DNA of 18,365 nt from Candidatus Bathyarchaeota archaeon (lineage in GTDB: Archaea; Thermoproteota; Bathyarchaeia; Bathyarchaeales; Bathyarchaeaceae), in assembly GCA_026967815.1 (NCBI GenBank), contig JAPUUO010000016.1, forward strand, positions 243 through 18,607, written 5' to 3'. A program made the position numbers and the translations under genes. A model generated the notes under the pieces. It did not search any database and had not been told where the DNA came from. It was given only the letters and a program-made list of their open reading frames with translations. Shown piece by piece: positions 6,799 through 13,575 of this stretch; within the stretch, counting starts at the first letter, position 1, and every line of letters begins with the position of its first letter.

Positions 6799-7001
6799 TC
6801 TTACGATTCCAGTAAACATATTAAACGTATGTTCTTCACTGATTTATTTGCAGTCTCGTTTGAAGCTTTATCTTTCAAAATCATAGTAGTGATCTGTTTA
6901 CGGAATAGTTGAAAGTTGTTGCCATGTGCACGTGTATCTGCAGAGTTCCAACAGCAAGTTAGCTCCTTGTGTCAGAACTTAATATGATCCTTGCTCACAT
7001 G

Positions 7002-7010
7002 TTTGTATAT
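7002..7010 (+). promoter_or_regulatory. TATA-like box of the YbjQ-family gene
   Basis: TTTGTATAT is centred about 27 nt before the TTG start at 7033. This predicts a transcript that begins at, or within a few bases of, the start codon. No ribosome-binding site is present, which agrees with leaderless translation. Confidence 0.5.
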
Positions 7011-7032
7011 TGAGTGAAGTAGTGTGAAATAA

Positions 7033-7383
7033 TTGAGTGAAAAGCAGGTTATTGTTGTTACGACACCGACAGTGGTAGGCTACAATATTGTGAAGGTTCT
7101 AGGAACTAGCCATGGAATAACCGTGCGAACCAGAGGAGTAGGCGGAAATATTGTAGCCGGAATTGAAGGAATCTTCGGATGCGAAGTGACATCGTACACT
7201 TCAGAAGCTGAAAAAACGCGAAGAGATTCCTCGCGAAGGCTAATTGAAAATGCCGCAAAAACGGGAGCCAATGCTATAGCTGGTGCAGACTCTGAAACAA
7301 GCGGCAATCTGCAGGGAACCGCCACATTGTTTTCAGCCTACGGAACAGCAATGATTGTTGAGCCTATCGAAAAGGAAGGCTGA
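7033..7383 (+). CDS. YbjQ/UPF0145 family protein
   Basis: The 116-residue protein matches the YbjQ (UPF0145, DUF74) family: an N-terminal strand VIVVTTPTVVGYNIVKVLG, a glycine-rich RGVGGNIVAGI segment, a central helix rich in Arg/Glu (TSEAEKTRRDSSRRLIENA), the AAKTGANAIAG motif, and a final strand with YGTAMIVEPI. Members form compact, ring-like oligomers. The 'heavy-metal binding' label attached to the family is weakly supported, and this copy has a single Cys (FGCEV), so I make no metal claim. I chose TTG 7033 because other in-frame starts upstream are blocked and a TATA-like box sits at the right distance for a leaderless transcript. It stands alone between two intergenic regions. Confidence 0.85.
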   Translation: MSEKQVIVVTTPTVVGYNIVKVLGTSHGITVRTRGVGGNIVAGIEGIFGCEVTSYTSEAEKTRRDSSRRLIENAAKTGANAIAGADSETSGNLQGTATLFSAYGTAMIVEPIEKEG

Positions 7384-7397
7384 AGGAATTTAGGGAA

Positions 7398-7447
7398 AGA
7401 CAAATCGCTAAATTAATGGGTTTCCGATTTTCGTGATGGATTTGTCT
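7398..7447. repeat. 9-bp inverted repeat after the YbjQ-family gene
   Basis: AGACAAATC (7398-7406) and GATTTGTCT (7439-7447) are exact inverse complements around a 32-nt spacer, 15 nt after the stop codon. As RNA they would form a 3'-untranslated hairpin. A terminator, RNA-stability element or small RNA are all possible; the sequence does not decide. Confidence 0.4.
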
Positions 7448-7544
7448 GAAACCACATATAGCTCGAAAGGGCATGGGCATGGATATCTCAAGATGGCAAT
7501 CGTCATCTGTGTTTTTCTTTGATATTTCTGCATGATGGAAATGA

Positions 7545-7561
7545 CTAGGTGTTTCACCTAG
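7545..7561. repeat. 7-bp hairpin with 3-nt loop before the TPR-like gene
   Basis: CTAGGTG (7545-7551) and CACCTAG (7555-7561) pair perfectly around TTT. It lies about 70 nt before the ATG at 7633, probably upstream of the transcription start. A DNA operator or the 3' end of an unrecognised small RNA are the options. Confidence 0.4.
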
Positions 7562-7632
7562 CTTGCGTGCTTTAAGTGGAAAACAATAAAAACGCTGGGC
7601 AACACTCTTATGCAAAATGTAGGTGCCCAATT

Positions 7633-8022
7633 ATGAGCGAAAACAAAGCTGAAAAGAAGGACCCCTTGAAGATTCATCGGGAAGGAACAGCACTGTCGGA
7701 TGCTGGAAAGCATGAAGAAGCCATAGACAAGTTTTTAGAAGCCTCAAAGCTGTACATGGAAGTTGGAAACATCTTCGATACTTCTTATATGTTGTTTAAG
7801 GCAGCTGAATGCAATTTCTTACTAAAAGACTATGACACTGCTATCGAACGTTTTCTTAAGGCAGCTGACCTTTCTTTTGGAAAGGGATATGACCGGTTCG
7901 GGTTAGGCGCGTTAGAGTATGCTCTTGATTGCTATAAAGCGGCTGGAAAAGAAGGAGCGAAAAAGGTTGAGGAGCTTAAAAAGAAGATAAAGGAATTGAA
8001 AGAGAAGCTCTTGAAAATGTAG
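7633..8022 (+). CDS. TPR-like helical protein
   Basis: The 129-residue protein is all-helical with about three tetratricopeptide-like helix pairs. Recognisable TPR spacing is seen in EGTALSDAGKHEEAIDKF, then YMLFKAAECNFLLKDYDT with AIERFLKAAD, then ALEYALDCYKAAG. A Lys/Glu-rich coil (VEELKKKIKELKEKLLKM) closes the protein. Such small proteins serve as protein-protein adaptors; the SNAP/TPR-like arrangement gives no specific partner. I chose ATG 7633 because AGGTG at 7621-7625 lies 7 nt upstream; an upstream in-frame GTG at 7576 would add 19 residues that do not look like a TPR. It sits directly before the ribosomal operon, where other archaea have S19, but is separated from it by a promoter. 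Confidence 0.75.
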   Translation: MSENKAEKKDPLKIHREGTALSDAGKHEEAIDKFLEASKLYMEVGNIFDTSYMLFKAAECNFLLKDYDTAIERFLKAADLSFGKGYDRFGLGALEYALDCYKAAGKEGAKKVEELKKKIKELKEKLLKM

Positions 8023-8097
8023 CGGTATGATTTGTTGATTCATAAACGGCTAGAATGTTTGATTTTGGAAAACTGTTGGCTTCATTCTCCGCAAAGG

Positions 8098-8105
8098 TTT
8101 AAATA
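8098..8105 (+). promoter_or_regulatory. TATA box of the ribosomal-protein operon
   Basis: TTTAAATA, preceded by the purine-rich GCAAAGG that could serve as BRE, is centred about 34 nt before the L22 ATG. The predicted start near 8128 leaves a leader of only about 8 nt. No comparable promoter is seen in the tightly packed genes that follow, so it probably drives most or all of the operon. Confidence 0.65.
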
Positions 8106-8135
8106 TTCTTTCTGTTACCGAGATGTCGATACACG

Positions 8136-8609
8136 ATGCCAAAATGGGGATACTCAATAACAGAACTAGATCAGGAACGCACCGTTAAGGCGAGTGGGCG
8201 AGAGGTTAGAGTGTCCCATAAAGCAGCAAGAGAAGTATGCAACGCGATAAATAGTATGATGCTTAGTGAAGCTAAAGAGTTTTTACAGCAAGTTATGGAG
8301 AAGAAAAAACCAGTTGCCTTCCGCAGGTTCAAGAAGAAGGTGGGGCATCGCCATGGCTTGGAAAAAGCTTTTGCTGGAAGATATCCTGTTAAGGCGGCAC
8401 AGAAAGTTTTAGAAGTGTTGGAGGGCGCTGAAGCTAACGCTGATTTTAAGGGTTTAGACATTGACAATCTTCGCATAATTCATGCTTCAGCTTATCCAGG
8501 TATGAAGATTAAAAGGTATATCCAAAGAGCTTTCGGCAGGTCTTCACCTCGTTTTGAAACGCTCTGCCATATTGAAGTTGCTTTAGAACAAGTCGAGGAG
8601 TTAGTCTGA
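8136..8609 (+). CDS. rpl22: Large-subunit ribosomal protein L22 (uL22)
   Basis: uL22 binds 23S rRNA and lines the peptide exit tunnel with its long beta hairpin. The 157-residue product has the archaeal pattern: WGYSITELDQERTVKASGR at the N-terminus, SHKAAREVCNAI, FRRFKKKVGHRHG and the hairpin region AYPGMKIKRYIQRAFGR with RFETLCHIEVAL. Length is normal for archaea. It is the first gene of the operon here; in most archaea it is preceded by S19 and L2. The ATG is fixed by a TATA box about 34 nt upstream. Its TGA overlaps the S3 ATG by one base (TGATG), indicating translational coupling. Confidence 0.97.
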   Translation: MPKWGYSITELDQERTVKASGREVRVSHKAAREVCNAINSMMLSEAKEFLQQVMEKKKPVAFRRFKKKVGHRHGLEKAFAGRYPVKAAQKVLEVLEGAEANADFKGLDIDNLRIIHASAYPGMKIKRYIQRAFGRSSPRFETLCHIEVALEQVEELV

Positions 8610-9304
8610 TGTCAGTGGTTAGACATTTTATTAGTGAATCTCTCAAAAAAGCGGAAATCAACGAGTTTTTGAGAGATGAATTCGAAAGAGCTGGATATGG
8701 TGGGGTGGACGTTACAAAAACTCCGTTGGGTACTCATGTAGTTGTTTATGCTATGCGCCCAGGCATAATAATTGGTCGTGGTGGAGAAACAATAAAACGG
8801 CTTGCGGAAGTTTTAGAGAAAAATTTCAATTTACCTAATCCTCAAATTTCTGTGGCTGAAATTGAAGTTCCCGAATTAAACGCCTTTGTAGTCGGGTCAA
8901 GGATTACCTCAGCTCTAAAACGTGGTGTTCACTACCGTAGGTCCGGCTACTGGGCTATAAACCAAGTCATGGAAGCAGGAGCATTAGGCGTAGAGGTAAT
9001 TATAAGCGGAAAACTGCGAAGTCTAAGGTCAAGATATGAAAAATTCCGGGCGGGATATCTCCCTAAAAGCGGGCAACCTGCCATAAAATATCTGCGAAAA
9101 GCAGAGTTACATGTCCAATTAAAACCTGGAATACTTGGTGTGAAAGTTCGAATCATGCCTCCGGACGCTGAGTTTCCAGATAAAGTGCAGGTGATAGAGA
9201 AACCTCAAGCTCTGAAAGAGGAAGAAACGAAGCCTTCTGAAGCTATGCCTGAAGAAAAAGAGGAAACCCGAGAAACCGAAGAAGCAAAGGAGACAGAGAA
9301 GTAA
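8609..9304 (+). CDS. rps3: Small-subunit ribosomal protein S3 (uS3)
   Basis: uS3 sits at the mRNA entry site of the small subunit. The 231-residue product has an N-terminal KH type-2 domain with the GRGG loop at 56-59 (GIIIGRGGETIKRL) and the C-terminal uS3 domain (GALGVEVIISGKL, GYLPKSGQPAIKYL, LKPGILGVKVRIMPPD). The last 35 or so residues form an acidic low-complexity tail (EEETKPSEAMPEEKEE and onward), probably disordered. GAGGAG at 8595-8600 gives a good ribosome-binding site inside the L22 coding end. The TAA stop directly abuts the L29 ATG. Confidence 0.97.
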   Translation: MSVVRHFISESLKKAEINEFLRDEFERAGYGGVDVTKTPLGTHVVVYAMRPGIIIGRGGETIKRLAEVLEKNFNLPNPQISVAEIEVPELNAFVVGSRITSALKRGVHYRRSGYWAINQVMEAGALGVEVIISGKLRSLRSRYEKFRAGYLPKSGQPAIKYLRKAELHVQLKPGILGVKVRIMPPDAEFPDKVQVIEKPQALKEEETKPSEAMPEEKEETRETEEAKETEK

Positions 9305-9553
9305 ATGCCTATCTTGAGACTAAAAGATATCCGGACTATGTCTCCCAAAGACCGAAGAAAAAAGCTGACAGAATTGCGGACCGAACTTGTCCGGGTGAGA
9401 ACAATGATTAAGGCTGGTGGCGCTGTTGAAAATCCCGGGCGAGTACTTGAGTTGCGCAAGGCTATAGCTCGTATTCTTACTGTTGAAAGTGAGCCGGAGT
9501 CTGCAGAGGGAACGGAGGCAATAGAGAAAGAGAAAGGGAGCAAGAAAGCGTGA
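9305..9553 (+). CDS. rpl29: Large-subunit ribosomal protein L29 (uL29)
   Basis: uL29 is a two-helix protein near the exit tunnel that helps dock SRP and nascent-chain factors. The 82-residue product has the antiparallel coiled helices (LRLKDIRTMSPKDRRKKLTE and ELRTELVRVRTMIKAGGA) and NPGRVLELRKAIARILTV, the conserved C-terminal helix. A Glu/Lys extension of about 20 residues makes it slightly longer than usual archaeal L29. The ATG follows the S3 TAA with no gap. The last bases overlap the next gene by four (GTGA). No SUI1 gene lies between it and Rnp1, unlike in several other archaea. Confidence 0.95.
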   Translation: MPILRLKDIRTMSPKDRRKKLTELRTELVRVRTMIKAGGAVENPGRVLELRKAIARILTVESEPESAEGTEAIEKEKGSKKA

Positions 9554-9831
9554 GAGTCACACCATCCATTCTTCAGGATGAATTCATCGGGCTAAACGCC
9601 AAGGTTGTAAGAAGCACTAATCCAGATTGTGTGGGTATCACCGGCAAAGTTATCGATGAGACCAGAAATACCCTTGTGATTCGACATAGAAACGAAGACA
9701 AAATTGTGGTCAAGAACATAACGGTTTTTCATTTAATTCTGCAAGACGGTACAATTGTAGAAATTGAAGGGGACGCTATAGTTGGGCGACCTGAAGGCCG
9801 CGTCAAGAAGAGGCTTAGGAGAAGATGGTGA
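9550..9831 (+). CDS. rnp1: RNase P protein component 1 (Rpp29/Pop4 homologue)
   Basis: This subunit helps RNase P RNA fold and cleave tRNA 5' leaders, in a complex with Rpp21. The 93-residue product is the Sm-like beta barrel of Rpp29: FIGLNAKVVRSTNPDCVGITG, then KVIDETRNTLVIRH, VVKNITVFHLIL and a basic C-terminus (GRVKKRLRRRW). Length is typical of archaea. GTG 9550 overlaps the L29 stop by four bases, with GGGAG at 9536-9540 as ribosome-binding site. Placement between L29 and S17 is the conserved archaeal order. Confidence 0.95.
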   Translation: MRVTPSILQDEFIGLNAKVVRSTNPDCVGITGKVIDETRNTLVIRHRNEDKIVVKNITVFHLILQDGTIVEIEGDAIVGRPEGRVKKRLRRRW

Positions 9832-10169
9832 TGACTGCTTTATCATTGAGGAAACCTAGGAAATCCTGTGATGACCGTAATTGTCCTTTTCATGGAACCC
9901 TCAAAGTCCGGGGACGCATATTGGATGGCACAATTGTCAGCGCTAAGATGGACAAGACAGTTATCGTGAAGCGAGACTATCAGTTCTATCTGCCGAAATA
10001 TAAACGGTACGAAAGACGACGCAGCCACATACCAGCTCACAATCCTCCTTGTCTTGACGTGAAAGAAGGCGAGGTTGTAAAAGTAGCAGAATGCCGCCCA
10101 ATAAGCAAAACCGTCTCTTTTGTCGTCGTTGAAAGAGTGGAGGAAGAAAAGAGTGGCGGCAAGAGCTAA
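9831..10169 (+). CDS. rps17: Small-subunit ribosomal protein S17 (uS17)
   Basis: uS17 is an OB-fold protein that binds the 5' domain of 16S rRNA. The product has the archaeal signature CDDRNCPFHGTLKVRGRILDG, the strand MDKTVIVKRDYQFYLPKYKRYERRRS, IPAHNPPCLDVKEGEVV and ECRPISKTVSFVVVE. I prefer ATG 9831, which forms TGATG with the Rnp1 stop and lies 9 nt after AGGAG (9817-9821). ATG 9825 and GTG 9828 are in frame and would add two or one residues. The 3' end overlaps the start of L14 by 17 nt. Confidence 0.95.
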   Translation: MTALSLRKPRKSCDDRNCPFHGTLKVRGRILDGTIVSAKMDKTVIVKRDYQFYLPKYKRYERRRSHIPAHNPPCLDVKEGEVVKVAECRPISKTVSFVVVERVEEEKSGGKS

Positions 10170-10593
10170 AGGACGAGCGTTTGTAGCTAGAGGAATGCTC
10201 GGTCAAAGGGCAAAGATTTCACGAGGAATACCAGTTGGCGCTATAATAAAATGTACCGACAACACGGGTGCCAAAACGCTTCGAGTTATTCAAGTTATCG
10301 GTTATAAGGGACGATTAAGACGTGTACCTTCCGCTGCAGTAAGCGACATGATAATTGTTTCAGTAAGAAAAGGCACTCCGGACATGCGGAAGAAAATTTT
10401 TCAGGCAGTTCTTGTTAGACAGAGAAAACTCTACAGACGCTCCAACGGGTTGTGGGTTCAATTTGAAGACAACGGGGCAGTTATTATGACCCCGGAAGGA
10501 GAAATGCGAGGTTCAGAAATCCGAGGTCCCGTAGCAAAGGAGGCGGCAGAACGGTGGCCAAGAATAGCAAGTGCTGCAAGCATTATTATATAG
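10153..10593 (+). CDS. rpl14: Large-subunit ribosomal protein L14 (uL14)
   Basis: uL14 lies at the subunit interface, where it meets L19e and 16S rRNA. The 146-residue product shows the core barrel: ISRGIPVGAIIKCTDNTGAKTL, VIQVIGYKGRLRRVPSAAVSD, MIIVSVRKGTPDMRKKIFQAV and the closing FEDNGAVIMTPEGEMRGSEIRGPV. GTG 10153, 9 nt after GGAGG (10139-10143), is the best start and places the first 17 nt inside S17. An upstream TTG at 10120 has no ribosome-binding site and would overlap S17 by 50 nt. The RAKGRAFVARG N-terminal extension is longer than in bacteria, as expected for archaea. Confidence 0.95.
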   Translation: MAARAKGRAFVARGMLGQRAKISRGIPVGAIIKCTDNTGAKTLRVIQVIGYKGRLRRVPSAAVSDMIIVSVRKGTPDMRKKIFQAVLVRQRKLYRRSNGLWVQFEDNGAVIMTPEGEMRGSEIRGPVAKEAAERWPRIASAASIII

Positions 10594-10596
10594 GGG

Positions 10597-11118
10597 ATGA
10601 AAACAGTGAAGACCATCCAGCCTAGAAAGCAAAGAAAAAGGCTGTTTCAAGCTCCACTGCACGTACGTTATAAGCAGTTTTCGGCACCACTTTCCCCGGA
10701 GCTGAAAGCGTCACATAACACTCGCTCTGTTCCGGTGCGAGTAGGGGACACTGTGAAGATTATGAGAGGAGACCGTAAAGGATTTGAAGGTAAAGTCACG
10801 CGGGTTGACCGACAAAAATATAGAGTCTTTGTTGAAGGAATAACCCGTGAGAAAGTAGATGGGTCTACCATGCTGATTCCAATGCATCCTTCTAAGGTCA
10901 TGATTACACATCTCAACTTAGACGACAAATGGCGCAAAGAAGCCCTAAAACGCAAAGCAGAAGAAAAGCTCGGTGAAAAACCCATAGAAGAAAAACCAGT
11001 AGAAGAGAAAAAGCCCAAAGCCCCGAAAAAGAGAAGAAAGCGAAAAACAGAAACCAGCAAGGCTAGGGTCAAGATTGCTACTAAGGTCAAACCCGCAGGT
11101 AAAAGTGGAGGAGCCTAA
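10597..11118 (+). CDS. rpl24: Large-subunit ribosomal protein L24 (uL24) with basic C-terminal extension
   Basis: uL24 is an early assembly initiator of the large subunit. The 173-residue product has the archaeal N-terminus (PRKQRKRLFQAPLHVRYKQF), the KOW motif (VRVGDTVKIMRGDRKGFEGKV) and the IPMHPSKVMITHLNLDDKWRKEAL block. The core ends near residue 118. About 55 further residues form a low-complexity tail rich in Lys, Glu and Pro, turning strongly basic (PKAPKKRRKRKTET), so it exceeds the common archaeal length of about 120. The ATG lies 3 nt after the L14 stop; in-frame GTG 10606 is an alternative. Tail codons are strongly A/C-ending. Confidence 0.95.
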   Translation: MKTVKTIQPRKQRKRLFQAPLHVRYKQFSAPLSPELKASHNTRSVPVRVGDTVKIMRGDRKGFEGKVTRVDRQKYRVFVEGITREKVDGSTMLIPMHPSKVMITHLNLDDKWRKEALKRKAEEKLGEKPIEEKPVEEKKPKAPKKRRKRKTETSKARVKIATKVKPAGKSGGA

Positions 11119-11120
11119 AT

Positions 11121-11882
11121 ATGGGCAGAAAAGGAGGAAAAAAACACTTAAAAAGAAAGCCAGCACCAAAATTCTGGCCTATCCACCGAAAGGAAGGCGT
11201 TTTTACTGTTAGACCAAAACCTGGGCCTCACCCTATATCAAGGTGTCTCCCCCTCACGCTAATTGTACGTGACATACTTGGACTTGCCAAAACAAGAAGA
11301 GAAGCTAAGAAAATAATTTCTCAAGGAAAAATCTGGGTCGACGGACACGTTCAAAAAGAAGATTTGTTCCCGACTGGACTAATGGATGTTATATCAATAC
11401 ATGACATGGAAAAGGCATATCGAGTTATCCCCTCTCAAAAGGGACTAACCCCTTATACGATCGGGAAAAAAGAAGAAGCAGGATTCAAACTTTGCCGAAT
11501 TGAAAACAAAACAACAGTCAAAGGAGGGTACACACAGCTTAACTTCCATGATGGAAGAAACGTGCTGATCCGTGTGAAAGATGCTGATCACCCAGAAGAA
11601 GACGTTTTCCAAACGCTTGACACACTAAAAATTCACCTTCCAGACCAAAAAATCGTTGGACACTTCAAACTAATCAAAGGTGCACCAGTCATAATTATTG
11701 ATGGAAAAAACATAGGCAAATCTGGGAAAATCGTAGACATAGAGAAAAGACCTAGTCAAAAACGAAGAAGCACTCTCGTCACAATTGAAGACAGCAATAG
11801 TAATCGTTTCCAAACAACTATGGAATACATTTTTGTTGTCGGCGACAAGCAGCCTCACATATCGTTAACGGAGGTCAACTGA
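11121..11882 (+). CDS. rps4e: Small-subunit ribosomal protein S4e (eS4)
   Basis: eS4 is an archaeal/eukaryotic small-subunit protein that binds 16S rRNA. The 253-residue product carries an N-terminal basic segment (MGRKGGKKHLKRKPAPKFWP), an S4-type RNA-binding region (SRCLPLTLIVRDILGLAKTR, then ISQGKIWVDGHVQ) and a C-terminal KOW motif (GKNIGKSGKIVDIE). Length is typical. It begins 2 nt after the L24 stop with GGAGGAG upstream. Third codon positions are extremely A/C-rich: in 60 consecutive codons from 11640 I counted 27 A, 16 C, 15 T and only 2 G. Compare L18. Confidence 0.97.
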   Translation: MGRKGGKKHLKRKPAPKFWPIHRKEGVFTVRPKPGPHPISRCLPLTLIVRDILGLAKTRREAKKIISQGKIWVDGHVQKEDLFPTGLMDVISIHDMEKAYRVIPSQKGLTPYTIGKKEEAGFKLCRIENKTTVKGGYTQLNFHDGRNVLIRVKDADHPEEDVFQTLDTLKIHLPDQKIVGHFKLIKGAPVIIIDGKNIGKSGKIVDIEKRPSQKRRSTLVTIEDSNSNRFQTTMEYIFVVGDKQPHISLTEVN

Positions 11883-11883
11883 C

Positions 11884-12423
11884 ATGTCTATGGAAGAAAC
11901 CCGCAAGAAGTGGCAAGGCAACCCGATGGTTAAACCTAGAATTGAGAAAGTAACCGTGAACATGGCGGTTGGGAAATCTGGAGAAATCCTTGAAAGAGCG
12001 ACGAGAGTCTTGGAGCAGTTGACTGGACAGCAGCCTTGCAAGCGTAGCGCCAAAATGACAATACGTGACTTCGGAATTAGAAAAGGTGAGCCTATCGCCG
12101 GCATAGTAACGTTGCGAAAAGAGAAAGCCAAAGAGTTCCTCAAAAAGGCGTTTTATGCGGTAGACAACAAAATTTCGAAAGAAAAATTCGACAACTACGG
12201 CAACTTTTCCTTCGGTATCAGAGAGCACATTGAAATGCCGGGCACCAAATACGTGCCAGAACTGGGCATACATGGCATGGACGTTTGCGTCACGTTTTGT
12301 CGACCAGGATATCGGGTGAAAAAGAGACGCCGGGCTAAGTCACATGTAGGGTCAAAGCATACGTTAGCCCCAGAGGAAACTATGCTGTTTATCAAAGACG
12401 AATTTGGAGTTGAAATCGTATAA
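11884..12423 (+). CDS. rpl5: Large-subunit ribosomal protein L5 (uL5)
   Basis: uL5 binds 5S rRNA and forms part of the central protuberance, contacting P-site tRNA. The 179-residue product has the conserved KPRIEKVTVNMAVGKSGE, RATRVLEQLTGQQPCKRSAK, FGIRKGEPIAGIVTLRKEKA, and NFSFGIREHIEMPGTKY motifs of archaeal L5. GMDVCVTFCRPGYRVKKRRR closes the core. ATG 11884 lies just after the S4e TGA, with GGAGGT at 11871-11876 as ribosome-binding site; ATG 11890 is a less likely alternative. Codons are still A/C-biased here, the last gene of the operon before the bias changes. Confidence 0.97.
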   Translation: MSMEETRKKWQGNPMVKPRIEKVTVNMAVGKSGEILERATRVLEQLTGQQPCKRSAKMTIRDFGIRKGEPIAGIVTLRKEKAKEFLKKAFYAVDNKISKEKFDNYGNFSFGIREHIEMPGTKYVPELGIHGMDVCVTFCRPGYRVKKRRRAKSHVGSKHTLAPEETMLFIKDEFGVEIV

Positions 12424-12440
12424 GAAGATGGTGAAACCTT

Positions 12441-12605
12441 ATGGGAAAACAGAGATCTAAGAAAGAGTACAAGTTTGGCAAGGGAAGCCGACCTTGCAGA
12501 CGTTGCGGTTCTTATGGTTCTGTTATTCGCCGGTATGGATTAGACTTGTGTCGTCAGTGTTTCCGGGAAGTTGCCAAGCAGCTTGGCTTTGAGAAGTATG
12601 AGTAG
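12441..12605 (+). CDS. rps14: Small-subunit ribosomal protein S14 (uS14), zinc-binding short form
   Basis: This is a short gene of 54 codons plus TAG. Translation gives MGKQRSKKEYKFGKGSRPCR, then RCGSYGSVIRRYGLDLCRQC and FREVAKQLGFEKYE. It is the archaeal uS14 with the CxxC...CxxC zinc site (Cys19, Cys22, Cys37, Cys40), located in the 30S head. Length agrees with archaeal and eukaryotic S14. The start is fixed by GGTGA at 12430-12434, 6 nt before the ATG. It occupies the expected place between L5 and S8. Codon endings shift toward G and T here. Confidence 0.97.
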   Translation: MGKQRSKKEYKFGKGSRPCRRCGSYGSVIRRYGLDLCRQCFREVAKQLGFEKYE

Positions 12606-12622
12606 AGGGGGATAGAAAAGAC

Positions 12623-13015
12623 TTGTCTGCCTTGGATACGATTTCAAACGGGCTTACTACCATAATGAACAATGAACTGCGAAATAAGCCAGGTTGTATA
12701 ATAAGTCCGGCTTCAAAGCTTTTTGGTCGCGTCTTAAGAGTGCTGCAGTTAAACGGGTACATAGGTGAGTTTGAGTTTATTGATGATGGGCGTTCAGGCA
12801 AGTTTAAGGTGCAGCTTTTTGGTCGCGTCAACAAGTGCGGTGCCATAAGACCTCGCTATTCGGTCGGTACCATGGAATTTGAAGAATGGGAGAAACGGTT
12901 TCTTCCAGCTCGAGATATTGGTCTCCTTGTAGTTTCAACTTCGCATGGCGTAATGTCTCATACGGAAGCAAAGGAGAAAAAGATTGGAGGGCGTCTTCTC
13001 GCTTTTGTTTATTAG
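12623..13015 (+). CDS. rps8: Small-subunit ribosomal protein S8 (uS8)
   Basis: uS8 is a primary 16S-binding protein that organises the central domain. The 130-residue product shows SALDTISNGLTTIMNNELRN at the N-terminus, the conserved SKLFGRVLRVLQLNGYIGEF, and a C-terminal RNA-contact block with PARDIGLLVVSTSHGVMSHTEA. Length is normal. TTG 12623 lies 9 nt after GAGGGGGAT (12605-12613), a strong ribosome-binding site that compensates for the weak start codon. In many archaea S8 can repress its own operon by binding mRNA; no such mimic of its rRNA site is evident to me here. Confidence 0.96.
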   Translation: MSALDTISNGLTTIMNNELRNKPGCIISPASKLFGRVLRVLQLNGYIGEFEFIDDGRSGKFKVQLFGRVNKCGAIRPRYSVGTMEFEEWEKRFLPARDIGLLVVSTSHGVMSHTEAKEKKIGGRLLAFVY

Positions 13016-13026
13016 GAGAATTGGAG

Positions 13027-13575
13027 ATGCAGGCTGCTGAAGCGGTGAAGTCGGTTGAGGTTCCAGTTGGGGTTGAGATTCAAGTAGAAGGGAGAGTTGT
13101 TTCTGTTAAGGGAGAAAAGGGCACGGTTACACGTGATTTTTCGAAAGCACCTGTAACTATTGAATTGGATGGGAAAACTGTTTGGGTTAAAGCGAGTTGG
13201 CCTCGGAAGAGAGAGGCAGCGCTTGTAGGCACGATTAGTTCTCACATTCGAAACATGATTGTTGGGGTAACAAAAGGGTTCACTCATAAATTGAAGATAG
13301 TTTTTTCTCACTTTCCAATCTCTGTTAAGGTGAAAGAAAAGACGGTGTTGATTGAAAACTTCACTGGAGAGCGTAGCTCTCGCAAAGTTAGGATAATGGG
13401 TGATGTTAAGGTTTCAGCCAAAGGCGACGATGTTGTTGTCCAGGGAATCAACCTTGAAGATGTAAGCCAAACAGCGGCTAACATTCAAAACGCAACCAAG
13501 GTGAAGAAGAAAGATCCAAGGGTTTTTCTCGACGGTATCTATGTCTATGAACGCTTGGAGGGAATGGAAATCTAA
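13027..13575 (+). CDS. rpl6: Large-subunit ribosomal protein L6 (uL6)
   Basis: uL6 sits near the factor-binding stalk base of the large subunit. The 182-residue product contains two related alpha-beta domains: VEVPVGVEIQVEGRVVSVKG opens the first, and FSHFPISVKVKEKTVLIENF opens the second, followed by GERSSRKVRIMGDVKVSAKG and DDVVVQGINLEDVSQTAANI. I chose ATG 13027 because AGGAG at 13014-13018 lies 8 nt upstream and the protein start matches the family. The open frame extends further upstream inside S8, but that part is a shadow. TAA overlaps the L32e ATG by one base (TAATG). Confidence 0.96.
   Translation: MQAAEAVKSVEVPVGVEIQVEGRVVSVKGEKGTVTRDFSKAPVTIELDGKTVWVKASWPRKREAALVGTISSHIRNMIVGVTKGFTHKLKIVFSHFPISVKVKEKTVLIENFTGERSSRKVRIMGDVKVSAKGDDVVVQGINLEDVSQTAANIQNATKVKKKDPRVFLDGIYVYERLEGMEI

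Larger units (their letters stand above)
6663..7032. other. 370-bp divergent intergenic region between TFB and the YbjQ-family gene
   Basis: This non-coding stretch holds a strong TATA box for TFB (minus strand, 6791-6798) and a TATA-like box for the downstream gene (plus strand, 7002-7010). Between them is a short dyad, AACATA (6815-6820) and TATGTT (6828-6833), around a 7-nt spacer. I see no tRNA, no conserved open frame and no convincing box C/D pattern. The roughly 165 bp from 6834 to 7000 is unexplained and could hold a small RNA, but nothing specific supports that. Confidence 0.5.

Noticed and set aside
7433..7449. Box C/D guide RNA candidate (GTGATGG followed by CTGA)
   Set aside because: The C-like box is imperfect and only about 6 nt separate it from the D box. 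Archaeal guides need about 12 nt, and no C'/D' pair is present.
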